Below, one piece after another: positions 47,902-57,959 of a DNA stretch of 64,000 bases. Under the pieces are notes generated by a model. It made no database searches. It was not told the DNA's origin and worked only from the letters and a program-made list of their open reading frames with translations. Source of the stretch: Ostrinia nubilalis (Eukaryota; Arthropoda; Insecta; Lepidoptera; Crambidae); assembly GCF_963855985.1 (NCBI RefSeq), contig NC_087092.1, forward strand, positions 13,206,001 to 13,270,000. The letters run 5' to 3'. The position numbers were made by a program, and so were the translations under genes. The stretch's first letter is position 1; every line of letters starts with the position of its first letter.

Positions 47902-48689
47902 GGACATCATCCATTTTGGTCCAAAATCAAAAGTGCCGGCCAAAAAATAAAAGTGCTGTATTCTGATAGAATACGTCCGCCTTAGCATTTATTACTATGG
48001 CACCAAAGCTGTAGCACCACTGTGCATCGTAGTATTTGAGCTCTAAAAATATATGAAACGACTGACTTTGATCTCAAATACTACGATGCACAGTGGTGCT
48101 ACAGCTTTGGTGTCATAGTAACAAATACTAAGGCGGACGTATTCTGTCAGAATACAGCACTTTTTTTTTTATTGGCCGACATTTTTGATTTTGAACAAAA
48201 AATGTATGAATCGTCGATGAATTTTAGATCTCAAATACTCGACGCACAGTGGTGCTACAGCTTTGGTGCCATAGTAACAAATGCTAAGGTGGACGTATTC
48301 TGTCAGAAGACAGCACTTTTTGTTATTGGCCGACACTTTTGATTTTGAACAAAAAATGTATGAATCGTCGATTAATTTTAGATCTCAAATACTCGACGCA
48401 TAGTGGTGCTACAGCTTTGGTGCCATAGTAACAAATGCTAAGGCGGACGTATTCTGTCAGAACACAGCACTTTTTTTTTTATTGGCCGACACTTTTGATT
48501 TTGAACAAAAAATGTATGAATAATCGATGACTTTTAGATCTCAAATACTCGACGCACAGTGGAGCTACAGCTTTGGTGCCATAGTAACAAATGCTAAGGC
48601 AGACGTATTCTGTCAGAATACAGAACTTTTTTTTGTTGGCCGGCACTTTTGATTTTGGACCAAAAATATATGAAACGTGGATGATGTCC
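47902..48689. mobile_element. 788-bp transposon without target duplication (Spy-like)
   Basis: Starts GGACATCATCCA and ends TGGATGATGTCC. Copy 1 of the P element has the uninterrupted site AAGAAAATTTGAAC; here the element lies exactly between AAAA and TTTG with nothing duplicated. Arms of about 150 bp are inverted. Insertion between AAA and TTT without duplication is the reported habit of Spy elements (PIF/ISL2EU-related); that label is inferred. No transposase. Confidence 0.75.
48084..48660 (+). repeat. 155-bp tandem repeat array
   Basis: The motif CTACAGCTTTGGTG recurs at 48099, 48255, 48409 and 48565, so the unit is 154-156 bp with about four copies. An inverted copy at about 47920-48050 precedes them, so the array sits inside the right arm of the element above. 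Confidence 0.88.
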
Positions 48690-48945
48690 TTTGAACATTT
48701 AAATTTCGCGCCTACCTCAACGCATTCACCTTTCATCCTTTTAAAATGGCACGGAATAATTCTGTCTACATTTCCGAGTAACATCTGCCGATCTATGTTT
48801 TTCTTAAAATAAATGGGTAAAATGTTTTAGCTAACATGGCATCCCTAAATTCACTCACACAATAGACAAACGCCAAAATTTTGCGTCACAGTTTTTTTGT
48901 AGCGCGAGTTCCGTCCGCCTTTTTTTATAGGTCCATGCGCATAAA

Positions 48946-48973
48946 TGCTTTTATTTCGAACAATATCATTATA
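48946..48973 (+). repeat. gypsy 3' LTR, last part
   Basis: Continues the LTR after the P element and ends ATTATA, followed by the target duplication TTAA. Confidence 0.85.
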
Positions 48974-48977
48974 TTAA

Positions 48978-51502
48978 TAAGGGACGTAACACTTAAAACC
49001 GGTTTGTCACGTAATATGTGGATTAATTATAACGTAAGCCTTCAAGTGTCTTCTCTACAGTTGAGAGCACATTATTTAATCAAGGGATTAAAAACTTTCC
49101 AACAGTCAAAAAGAGTAGGACGAGAGAGATCAACGCTTGAAACCCGATTCAATCTCAGACGTAGATTTTGTCCTACTATTGGGTTCAATTGAAATTTAAC
49201 CAACCAAATACATAAACGTATTTCACAAAAATTTATAACTTTAAAATTTCGACAAACTTGACTGTTAATTAGTAAAATTTTAGTCCTAAAGGCCTAATGA
49301 ATTAAACTATTTAATTTTGTTGATTAAAATAGTGGTGATGTTTAATTAAAATTTATTATAGATGACACGCGCACGCTAAGAATTGAGTATAGTTTTATCA
49401 TTATTCCTTCTGTACTACTGATTAATTTAAAAGCAGGAAAAATATCATCATATATCTATCTTTAGAACTTAAACATATCATAAATTCTCATTGTTATAAA
49501 TTGGATTCCAGATCATACCTAAGTAAATCCTAAAAAATAGTTTCATTGTTAATAGTGAGCTTATTACTTGGACAATATACTACTTATCTGCTCAATAAAT
49601 AATTTAATTTATTAATTATTGCTAACGTAGCTTCTTTAACTTTATCCGTCGTTACATTGTTTGTTTTCTTCTAATAAACAAATAAATCGTTAATGACTTC
49701 CTATCACGAGCTGTAATTTTTTATTACTTACAATTGTTGCAGTTGATTGATTGAATGGAAGTAATTTATAGCATTATCTTGTTAGAGCATAGGAACACTC
49801 TATTTTTCACTTAAATAATAAATTTTAGAGATACTTGATGTAATGCCCAATAACTATTTAGTGTTAGGTCAAAATACAAATAGCTTGCTGGCAATATTTC
49901 ATTTTATTACATAAATCGGCGTATTAGGTGAGATAAGCCTATTATTTGTTTATTTTTTACCGGATCTAAATCCTTTTCATCGTTACCTATCCTATGTGTA
50001 ATATTAAGTTTAAATACCTACCTATATTTAATTGGATGGTTTATAAAACCAGCTCCGGTAAAGTTTTACCCTATAATATCGAAGATATAGAAAACCCAAA
50101 CCCATGTTTGAAGATGTTTTATTAGTTATTGTGTCTTTTTGCATGTTCTTTAAAGTGACCGATCCTTTTTCCTGCAATTTCGTTATCCTTTCTTGTAGCA
50201 AGAAGGATAAACTTCCGTACTTTTCGATGATTTAACCAAGTTTATGGTATTACTTACAGATTGCTAAAAGCTTTTAAGATAAGTTTTCTCAAGTAACCTA
50301 GTTCATTAACACATTTTCCCGGTATAAAACTTATGTGGTATTTCTGTTAGAAATATTGTAACACGTTTTTAGTCACTCATCTTCGTCGTTACTATAAAAT
50401 ATTTGAATAGGTACATACTTCAAACTGCATCGTACCTACTTCTGACTAATTTAAAATATAAAAAATAATATTGGTTTCCATATTTATTGATCTTAGGGCT
50501 ACTCACACACATGCCACAAGTTGGGTTTCCTTGGAGGTCAAACTGTAACACAAGAAAAACAATTAAAATGAAAATAACCCAAAGATTTATAAAAAATACG
50601 AGTATGCATCGTTTAACTACTAACTAAGGCATAATTCTTCCAATAGGTTAACGACACAGTAGACCTAATATTGATCAAGGGCGGTTTTCTCATTGAACTG
50701 GATTTCCATTAAACGTTTCTAATGTATTCGTTACAAAATGATTAGGTAAAAAATCAGACTTCTATAGAACAATTCGGGTTATGTTTCTATTCTGCATTAC
50801 TGCTGTTGGTAGAGTGAATTTGCGGATACAGATACAGTTACTGTTATGCCAAAGATATTAGTTATCTCATGTGTCTTGTGGAATGAGTGAGAGATGAAAA
50901 TTATTGTCACATGTGTTTTGCTAATTAAACGTAAAATTTAAAGTCATTAAATAAAAAAACACTTGTGATAACTTCTTTGTAATCAGAATGAATCTATCGT
51001 TTGTAAGTGACTTAGAGGCACAAGAGTTAGATTTTTTTTTAATGTAATGTTAATAATGATCACTTACACACACTTCACACTTTTAACTCAACTAATCGTT
51101 TTAGTTAATTACGCTGCATTATGTTTCGGATACCGTATTCAATAGTTTCGGTTACTTACGGATACCATTGCATCCCCGCTCTACATTTGGCAACTCACCT
51201 TGCTACACAATGGATTTTAGCTTAACGCTCCACAGTATCGTTTCATTGTTGAACGTTGGCAACTAGAATTGTATGTCACGGTACGTTAGATTATTTGGGA
51301 TTTGATGGAATGAACTTTTTTCATTGACTAATTGCATTTAACGGTCGAATGATTAACTAAGCCATTTTATAACTGTTTGCGGTTTAGGACACGACGAAAA
51401 TAGACTGGCTGAATATGACGCTGTTGGTAATTTACTACTTTACATTAAGTATAATAAATAAAAACTTTTTTATAAAGCAACCAGTCAAACAAAGCATTCT
51501 TA
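48978..51502. other. unassigned AT-rich DNA right of the gypsy stack
   Basis: The frame ending at 49192 follows GTGTCTTCTCTACAG, which looks like a splice acceptor, and gives AHYLIKGLKTFQQSKRVGRE before its stop. It is not recognised. Otherwise nothing was found. Confidence 0.35.
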
Positions 51503-51773
51503 CACAATTGAAGGGGTGAGTGGACAAAGGTGTTATCTGACAAAACTGAAGAATCGACTTTTTTGCATGAACATAGGTTTTAAGTGATGATAAAATCGAC
51601 TGATGAGCTTAAAACACGCAATTTTGTTATGTGTCAAACCTTAACAAAGGTGTTATCTGACAAGCATTCATACATTTCAGGATTCAAATGTGGTATGAGC
51701 AGATTAACATTTTCAAACACTCGTAACTCATTTTGTTAGTTAAGACCTTTGTCCACTCACCCCTTCAATTGTG
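51503..51773. mobile_element. 271-bp MITE with internal copy of its end
   Basis: Ends CACAATTGAAGGGGTGAG and its inverse, continuing into TGGACAAAGG on both sides. The subterminal AACAAAGGTGTTATCTGACA occurs again inside at about 51642. No clear target duplication. Confidence 0.75.
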
Positions 51774-52503
51774 ATTAATATTATTTCCTGAAAGTAAGTT
51801 ACAATTGAACGTAGAACTAAATGGCTCTATTGAAGTTTTTTTTAATTAGCAGCATTGAAACTTAATTACTCAAAAATATCCTTAATGACTTATAATGCAT
51901 TATAGAGGTTTAAAAAAAATTTTTTTTAAAATAAATTACAATAATGTTTACGAGAATTTAAATGCTTGCTAAAAAGGCCTGCAAAAGTGCAAAGCTTACC
52001 ACAAAGCTTGCATAGAGTTAGGATTTTGTTTTAGCTTTTGTTAAAGCTGCACGCTCTGGCCTCGTTAGACATAGATGGTCAATTAAGAATAGGTACGTAC
52101 TCGTATCTTCTTATTTTCAAAATTAGCTGAGTACTAAGAAATCACCTTGCATTCCATTGTTAAAGTCGAGTGCAATTTTTCAAGTTAAATTAACAGTAAT
52201 TTGGTACTCTAAAAGCTTTTTTATTAACTTCAAAGGAAATGACACCATACGGATTCCAGTTTCGTGATTTGTTTTACTCCATCAATCCAAATCCGGTTTA
52301 AAATCATAGAGGATGTAATTATATTGCACACTCAGATTTTCTAGATCCAAGTAGAACAAGATGGAATGTCAGTGTCAGTAAGTTTTAGTCATTTTATATT
52401 ACTTAACTAATAACTTATGATTACAAAAAAATTCAAATAATGTTTGTATGTAAAAAGCTTTAAATCAGCATAAACGACGAAATTTATTTTGACCATAATA
52501 TAA
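51774..52503. other. unassigned AT-rich DNA
   Basis: Nothing recognised. Confidence 0.4.
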
Positions 52504-52517
52504 CTGGGCCCATAACC
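52504..52517 (-). promoter_or_regulatory. extra primer-site copy outside the 3' LTR
   Basis: CTGGGCCCATAACC on the plus strand equals the anticodon-arm sequence of initiator-Met tRNA, and equals the internal primer site at 56412-56425. Beyond these 14 bases the two places differ. Confidence 0.75.
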
Positions 52518-52694
52518 TGATGAATTTAAATAAAAATAGTTTAAATTTAGCAGACGCAGTTTTATTGCAGAGAGATTACCACAGACAACAAGATGGCGAC
52601 ATAGAGCGATTTGTCTATTAACTAGAGACGTAACTACATACTAGTGTAGATCTGCTGAATCGGTAAATAGGGTTCAATATTAATAAATACAACA
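52518..52694 (-). repeat. copia 3' LTR
   Basis: 177 bp, TGTTG to CATCA on the minus strand, identical to 56426-56602. A purine-rich AGGTGAGAG (minus strand) precedes it inside the element, the likely polypurine tract. Confidence 0.92.
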
Positions 52695-52816
52695 CTCTCA
52701 CCTAATTTGAACCCTTGTTCTTAAAACATAACTACTTTAAAATCAATACAAATAACATTTTGCATCTAAAGTAAACTTAAAGACATATTAATAACTCTCA
52801 CCAAAAATTAACAGTT

Positions 52817-53547
52817 TTAGTAATGTGCAAGTTTCATAATACCAATTTTACTTCTAAGATACTGAAACTTGTCTCTAGGTAAAGCTTTAGTGAATACATC
52901 AGCAAATTGCTCCTTAGTACAAACATAATTGAGATCAATTTGTTTCTCTACATATTTCTCCTTTATAAAATTATATTTGACATCAATGTGTTTACAACGC
53001 TTATGGTAATCAATATTTTTGATTAAACAAATTGCACTTTGGTTATCTATATTCAAACAAATTGAATCCTGATTGAATTTACCAATATCTAATAACAGTC
53101 TTTTCAACCACAAAGCTTCTTTTGTCGCAGAACAGGCAGCCATAAATTCCGCTTCAGTGGTGGAAAGTGCAACGCTTTGCTGACGTTGTGTTGCCCATGT
53201 TATTGCTGCGCCGTTTTTGATAAACACATATCCCGTCAACGACTTTCTTGTAGACGTGTCTTTAGCAAAATCTGCATCACAGTATGCCTCTACTTGGTTC
53301 TGCTGTGATGTTTTATAACACAAACCATAGTCTTTGGTTTCTTTCAAGTATTTCATTATTTTCTTGACAACATTCCAATGTGTATGATCAAAAAAATTGA
53401 GATATCTACTCACCAGACTGACTCCATACATAATATCTGGTCTGCTTACCACTGCCAGATGCATAAGTGACCCAACTGCCTCTCTGTATGGTATATTCTT
53501 GTCTGCAGAACCGGTACTCTTCTCTAGTGTAGTGTGAGGGTCAACAA
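52817..53547 (-). pseudogene. pol: copia Pol end: RNase H
   Basis: The frame is open from the deletion junction: KFVDPHTTLEKSTGSADKN, YREAVGSLMHLAVVSRPDI, then RNase H with YCDADFAKD (Asp), TTEAEFMAA (Glu), NIDNQSAICL (Asp) and FADVFTKALP (Asp). Ends KIGIMKLAHY. The ATG at 53464 is internal. It lies in another frame than the part before the deletion. Confidence 0.9.
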
Positions 53548-56283
53548 ATTTGAGTTTGTATCCAGGTCCAAGCCTTCAGGTGGAGTCATGTATATATCTT
53601 CCTTGACATCTCCGTACAAAAATGCAGTTTTGACATCAAATTGAGCAATCTCAAAGTTGTTTTGAGCTGCTTCTGAAAGTAAAACTCGAACAGTATCATA
53701 CCTCACTGTGGGAGAATAAGTTTCTTTGTAGTCTATTCCTTCTTTTTGGCTACATCCTTTGACACATAACCTTGACTTGAATAGTGGACCAGATGGCTTG
53801 TCTTTTATTCTGAAGACCCATTTACAGTCAATTACCCGTACTCCTTCAGGTTTCTCAATCAATTGCCAAGTTTTGTTCTTTTCATGTGCCATCAACTCAT
53901 CTTCGATTGACAGTTTCCACTTTGCAGCATCATTTGAAGATATTGCTTCATTGTATGTTTGTGGGACTTGTTCTTCTGACATATCTGTACATACATATGT
54001 ATTACCTTGCATTTTATTCATTCTCGCTTTAGATCTTGTAATAACTCCTGACATAATTTCTGTTTTATCTATATTTTCTTCAGGTTCATATAGAGAACAT
54101 TCATCTAAACAGAAATCATTTGAATCATCTTTTGTAGTATCAAAACTTTCAGTTGTGTCATAATCAGAAATGACAGTGTCATTCATGACAGTTTCTTCAC
54201 TTTTTCTTCTTGAAGCCGAATCTGATAAAGGTAATAATACATAGTCTTGTTTAACTGAGTTTTCTAAAAAGACCACATCTCTGCTTATTAATACCTTTTT
54301 CGTTTTGGGGTCCAGAAGCCTGTATCCTTTAGTCTGTTCACTGTATCCAACAAATATCATTTTCTCTGCTTTTGTATCCCATTTCTTTGATTTTTCTTTT
54401 GGAACATGAACCAATGCTTCGCAACCAAATACCTTCATGTGAGTTAGAATTGGCTTTTTACCGCTCCACATTTCTTCCGGTGTTGCAAAAGACAAAACTC
54501 TTGTAGGACATCTATTTGTAATGTAGGATGCAGTAGATATTGCTTCTGCCCAATACTGTTTTTGAAGTTTTGCATTTAACAGCATACATCTAGCTCTTTC
54601 CAGCAATGTACGGTTCATTCTCTCTGCTAAGCCGTTTTGTTGAGGCGTGTACGGAGCTGAGGTTTGATGCAAAATTCCAGATTTCTTCAAAAAGTTTTGA
54701 AACTCATTGCTTAGATACTCTGTACCATTATCTGAGCGTAAGATCTTTATAGTCGAATCAAGTTGATTTTCAGCAAACGCTTTAAATTCTTGAAATTTTT
54801 GAAATACTTCTGATTTCTTCTTTATTAAGTATACAAAAACTTTCCTGGTATAATCATCAATGAAGGTTACGAAGTAGCGAGCACCTCCAAGAGATGGTAC
54901 CTCCATTGGACCACAGACATCGGAGTGAATAAGTTCTAGCTTCCTTTTTGCTCTTGAACCTTCTGAAGGGAATGGAAATCTTGTCTGTTTCCCTTCCATG
55001 CATGATACACATGTCACTTTATCTGCGTTTTCTAATTTTATTCCAGTACTTTCTGACATTTTCTTCAAGTCTTCAAAGTTCAAATGTGCCATTCTTTGAT
55101 GCCATAGATAACAATCATTTTCGGTAGTAGCAGATATGTATGCCAAATCTCTAGGTGTATTTAGCCTGTACATATTGTTAACTTTGGTAGCCGCCGCAAC
55201 TTGTTTCTTTGTCTTGTTTAGTACTTTACAACCTTGCGTGTCAAACTCTACCTTACAGCCACTATTAATGATTTGACCAACTGAGAGTAGGTTAGTAGCC
55301 AGCTCTGGAATATACAGCACATTCTGTACTTGGATGGTTTCTATTTTACCTTGCGTATTGACCACATTCAGATTCACCTTACCACAGGCCTTTACGGAGA
55401 GCTTCATGTCATTGGCCACTCTTATTGTGGAAATCGGAGGTAGAATTTCATCATACAGTAGGTCACGGTGCTTGGTCATATGCATTGACGCTCCAGAATC
55501 AATGTACCAGTTACTGTCGTTGTTTGTGGATGCAGACAACACTGCGACATAACCAGAGTCGGAGTTCTCACTTGATTTTGCGTCTTTCTTCTCCTTGTTT
55601 CTGCAGTTTTTGCTTATGTGCCCGAATTTATTACACACAAAGCACCTTGGGCCTTTACCACTTTTATTCTTATCGAAAGTTTGACCTTGTTTGACATACT
55701 GCGCCTGATTCCCTTTGTTTTTCACAAACAATGCACTGGACTCAGAGTTTCTAACATCTTGCAGAAGCTTAGTCTTCACGGAATCGGCTGTTATTCTTAC
55801 ACCAGAGCTCTCGAGTGCCATTATCATCGGCTGATACACTTCGGGCAGGCCAGCGAGTAATAGAGTGCCAAGCCACTCATCATTTACTTCAAACCCGATG
55901 TTTCTTAGCTTGTGTGCGGAGGTCATTATTTTGTTCACATAGTCTTCTATGTTCAGACAACTTTCAAGAGTGGTTGTGATCAGATCTCTTAGCAATCCAA
56001 CACGGCGTGTCAAACCGTTATCATCGAACGCTTTGGCGAGGTTATTCCATACCTCTCTTGCAGTTTTGGCCTCTTGAATATGTACATAGTTGATAGGATG
56101 TACAAGTAAAATTATTTTCGATTTGGCCTTCGTGTCAAGTCTGGAATCAACAGGCTCCTTCGCCGTTATACAGCACCAAAGTTCCTCATGTTCGAGATAT
56201 GTTTGGACTGCGAATTTCCAAGTGGGATAATTATCTCGTCCTGTCAGCTTTTCGATTAACGCCATTGTATTATTTGACGACAT
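53524..56283 (-). pseudogene. gag-pol: copia Gag-protease-integrase-RT start
   Basis: 919 codons from the first ATG after the leader. Gag (1-235) starts MSSNNTMALIEKLTG and has the zinc knuckle CFVCNKFGHISKNC. The protease has NWYIDSGASMHMTKHRD. Integrase: HQRMAHLNFEDL and CVSCMEGK (zinc-binding part), then HSDVCGPM, LRSDNGTEYL and NGLAERMNRTL with the D-D-E residues. RT begins with SIEDELMAHEKNKTWQLIEK, WVFRIK and FDVKTAFLYGDVKEDIYM. After GLDLDTNSNL it breaks into a few out-of-frame codons (about 53543-53551), so the YVDD catalytic region and roughly 0.8 kb are missing compared with full-length copia elements. Confidence 0.94.
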
Positions 56284-56411
56284 TTTTGCTGAATTTTAAA
56301 GATGGAACCACGTGAAAATTTTTGCAATATTTTTGCGTATTTCTCAATTTACTAACTGTTAAACTATTTGTTTTATTCTACTGTTCACTTTTATGGCAAA
56401 AATCAGGTGGC

Positions 56412-56425
56412 CTGGGCCCATAACC
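56412..56425 (-). promoter_or_regulatory. copia primer-binding site
   Basis: GGTTATGGGCCCAG on the minus strand directly follows the 5' LTR. It is the site used by Drosophila copia to pair with an internal fragment of initiator-Met tRNA. Confidence 0.85.
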
Positions 56426-56602
56426 TGATGAATTTAAATAAAAATAGTTTAAATTTAGCAGACGCAGTTTTATTGCAGAGAGATTACCACAGACAACAAG
56501 ATGGCGACATAGAGCGATTTGTCTATTAACTAGAGACGTAACTACATACTAGTGTAGATCTGCTGAATCGGTAAATAGGGTTCAATATTAATAAATACAA
56601 CA
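56426..56602 (-). repeat. copia 5' LTR
   Basis: 177 bp, identical to the 3' LTR at 52518. Confidence 0.92.
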
Positions 56603-57734
56603 ATAGTTTTAATCTACATTACTTATAACAAAGTAGGATAATATAACAACATAGATTTAACAATTTCATTGTTAAATTTTCCCTCTGGCTACAAACTTCC
56701 TAACCTTGTTTTGGGCGTTATGAATGAATTATGTATGTACAGATACCCAAACAATGACTATCATGTAGATAACATTATGCCCTGTTAACTCTCTACCATT
56801 AAATAAGATAGAGCAGGTTCAAGCAATACGAGATGGGTATGAAAAGGCCCTATGTGGCGTTGTTGTATTTCATATCAAAAGTTATTAAGATTAAGAATGT
56901 GAGATCCAGTAAAGACAGTTTACATTCCATAAACTCATTGAGAAACCGGGCACCTTATTTAGTTTCTTTTGCTACCAAGAGATGGCGCTGTCTGTATGTC
57001 AGATCGCGGTTTAAACTCGTGACTAAAGTTTGATTGAAACGAACTAAGGCACTTAAACTTTAGGCTAAAAAGGCCGAGAACAAGAATGCAGTAAATAATC
57101 AAATTGATAATAATGTCTTGAGTTTGGATCCAGTTATAAAAATCGTTTCATAATAACATAATAAAGTTGGGCAGTGGAGCTACTTTATTATCTTCAGCTA
57201 GACATGTGCCGTATGTTTATGAATGAACGGCGCTAAGCCGAGTGGCATATCTAGGCCAGAGGTGAGCTCTTGCGTAACCCTGTCATGAACTTAAGACAAC
57301 AACGTCGTAAGCTATGTTAGCAGGTTTTATGCTCGACTAGTAACGAACCGCGAGTATGCCCGCGTGGAATTTCACTGATTAATATGTCACGTGATAATGT
57401 TGGTAGAGTTATTTTCGTTTGGATTTTTGCTTGTCAATGATATAACTTCAAATATATTTTTATCCAATTTAAATAGTTAGGTATCTTGTAAGACCTTCAT
57501 TTCATCAACCAGTTGTCAAGCTGTAGCTGCAGGCCAAACGCTAGTTATTATAAACTTATTTTTGTCAAAATGTCAATTTTTCATTTGTCTTTTTTGGGTA
57601 ACGTATATAAATGAAATAATAAATAAAATAAAATAAATGGTTTCCGGCACTTTTCTAAATTGCGTTCTATAAATTATTGGCATATAAATTACCAGGGCTT
57701 TAATGTCATATTTTTACGATTGGTAGGTAACTAA
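56603..57734. other. unassigned AT-rich DNA
   Basis: Nothing recognised. Confidence 0.4.
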
Positions 57735-57959
57735 TCTATACTAATATTATAAATGCGAAAGTAACTCTGTCTGTCTGTCTCGCTTTCACGCCTAAACCAC
57801 CGAACCGATTTTGATGAAATTTGGCATAAAGATAGTTTGAGTCCCTGGAAAGGACATAGGATAGTTTTTATCCCGGTTTTTGAAACAGGGACGCGCGCGA
57901 TAAAGTTTTTCTGTGACAGACAAAATTCCACGTGGGCGGAGCCGCGGGCGGAAAGCTAC
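57735..57959 (+). mobile_element. Helitron, non-autonomous
   Basis: Starts TCTATACTAATATTATAAAT after an A, then the CTGT microsatellite, GATTTTGATGAAATTTGGCA and GGGACGCGCGCGATAAAG, and ends in a GC-rich hairpin and CTAC where CTAG is expected. Very close to the copy at 44348. Confidence 0.8.

Larger units (their letters stand above)
46617..48937 (+). mobile_element. P-superfamily transposon, copy 2
   Basis: Ends CATGGACCTATAAAAAAAG and inverse, 8-bp duplication CGCATAAA (46609-46616 and 48938-48945). The first 150 bases differ from copy 1 at about two sites. It has a THAP exon pair, a LINE scrap (47394-47698) and a 788-bp insertion (47902-48689). The catalytic transposase region is absent. 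Confidence 0.87.
31693..48973 (+). mobile_element. Ty3/gypsy LTR retrotransposon with nested insertions
   Basis: The element runs from the first base of its 5' LTR (TGTAAAG) to the end of its 3' LTR, flanked by TTAA (31689-31692 and 48974-48977). Its own sequence is about 5 kb; the other 12 kb or so are insertions. The order is LTR, gag, protease, reverse transcriptase, RNase H, integrase, polypurine tract, LTR, which is the Ty3/gypsy order. There is no env. Four segments are split by foreign elements: the 5' LTR by a LINE, the RT/RNase H border by a LINE, the integrase by a long-armed transposon, and the 3' LTR by a P-type element. It also has at least one in-frame stop and several frameshifts, so it is non-functional. 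Confidence 0.9.
52504..56602 (-). mobile_element. Ty1/copia LTR retrotransposon, internally deleted
   Basis: About 4.1 kb on the minus strand. Order: LTR, primer site, gag, protease, integrase, RT start, a gap, RNase H, LTR, the Ty1/copia order (integrase before RT). Its LTRs are identical, implying recent insertion, but a deletion has removed the catalytic middle of RT. No 5-bp target duplication is visible: left flank TATAA, right flank ATAGT. A 14-base copy of the primer site lies outside the 3' LTR. Confidence 0.92.

Noticed and set aside
48084..48660. CRISPR-like array
   Set aside because: The units are contiguous 155-bp tandem repeats without spacers, inside a eukaryotic transposon.
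52504..52517. Initiator-Met tRNA gene fragment
   Set aside because: Only 14 bases match and they abut a copia LTR; a primer-site copy explains them better.
53759..55860. Plus-strand frames inside the copia element
   Set aside because: Antisense to the 919-codon gag-pol frame; shadows.
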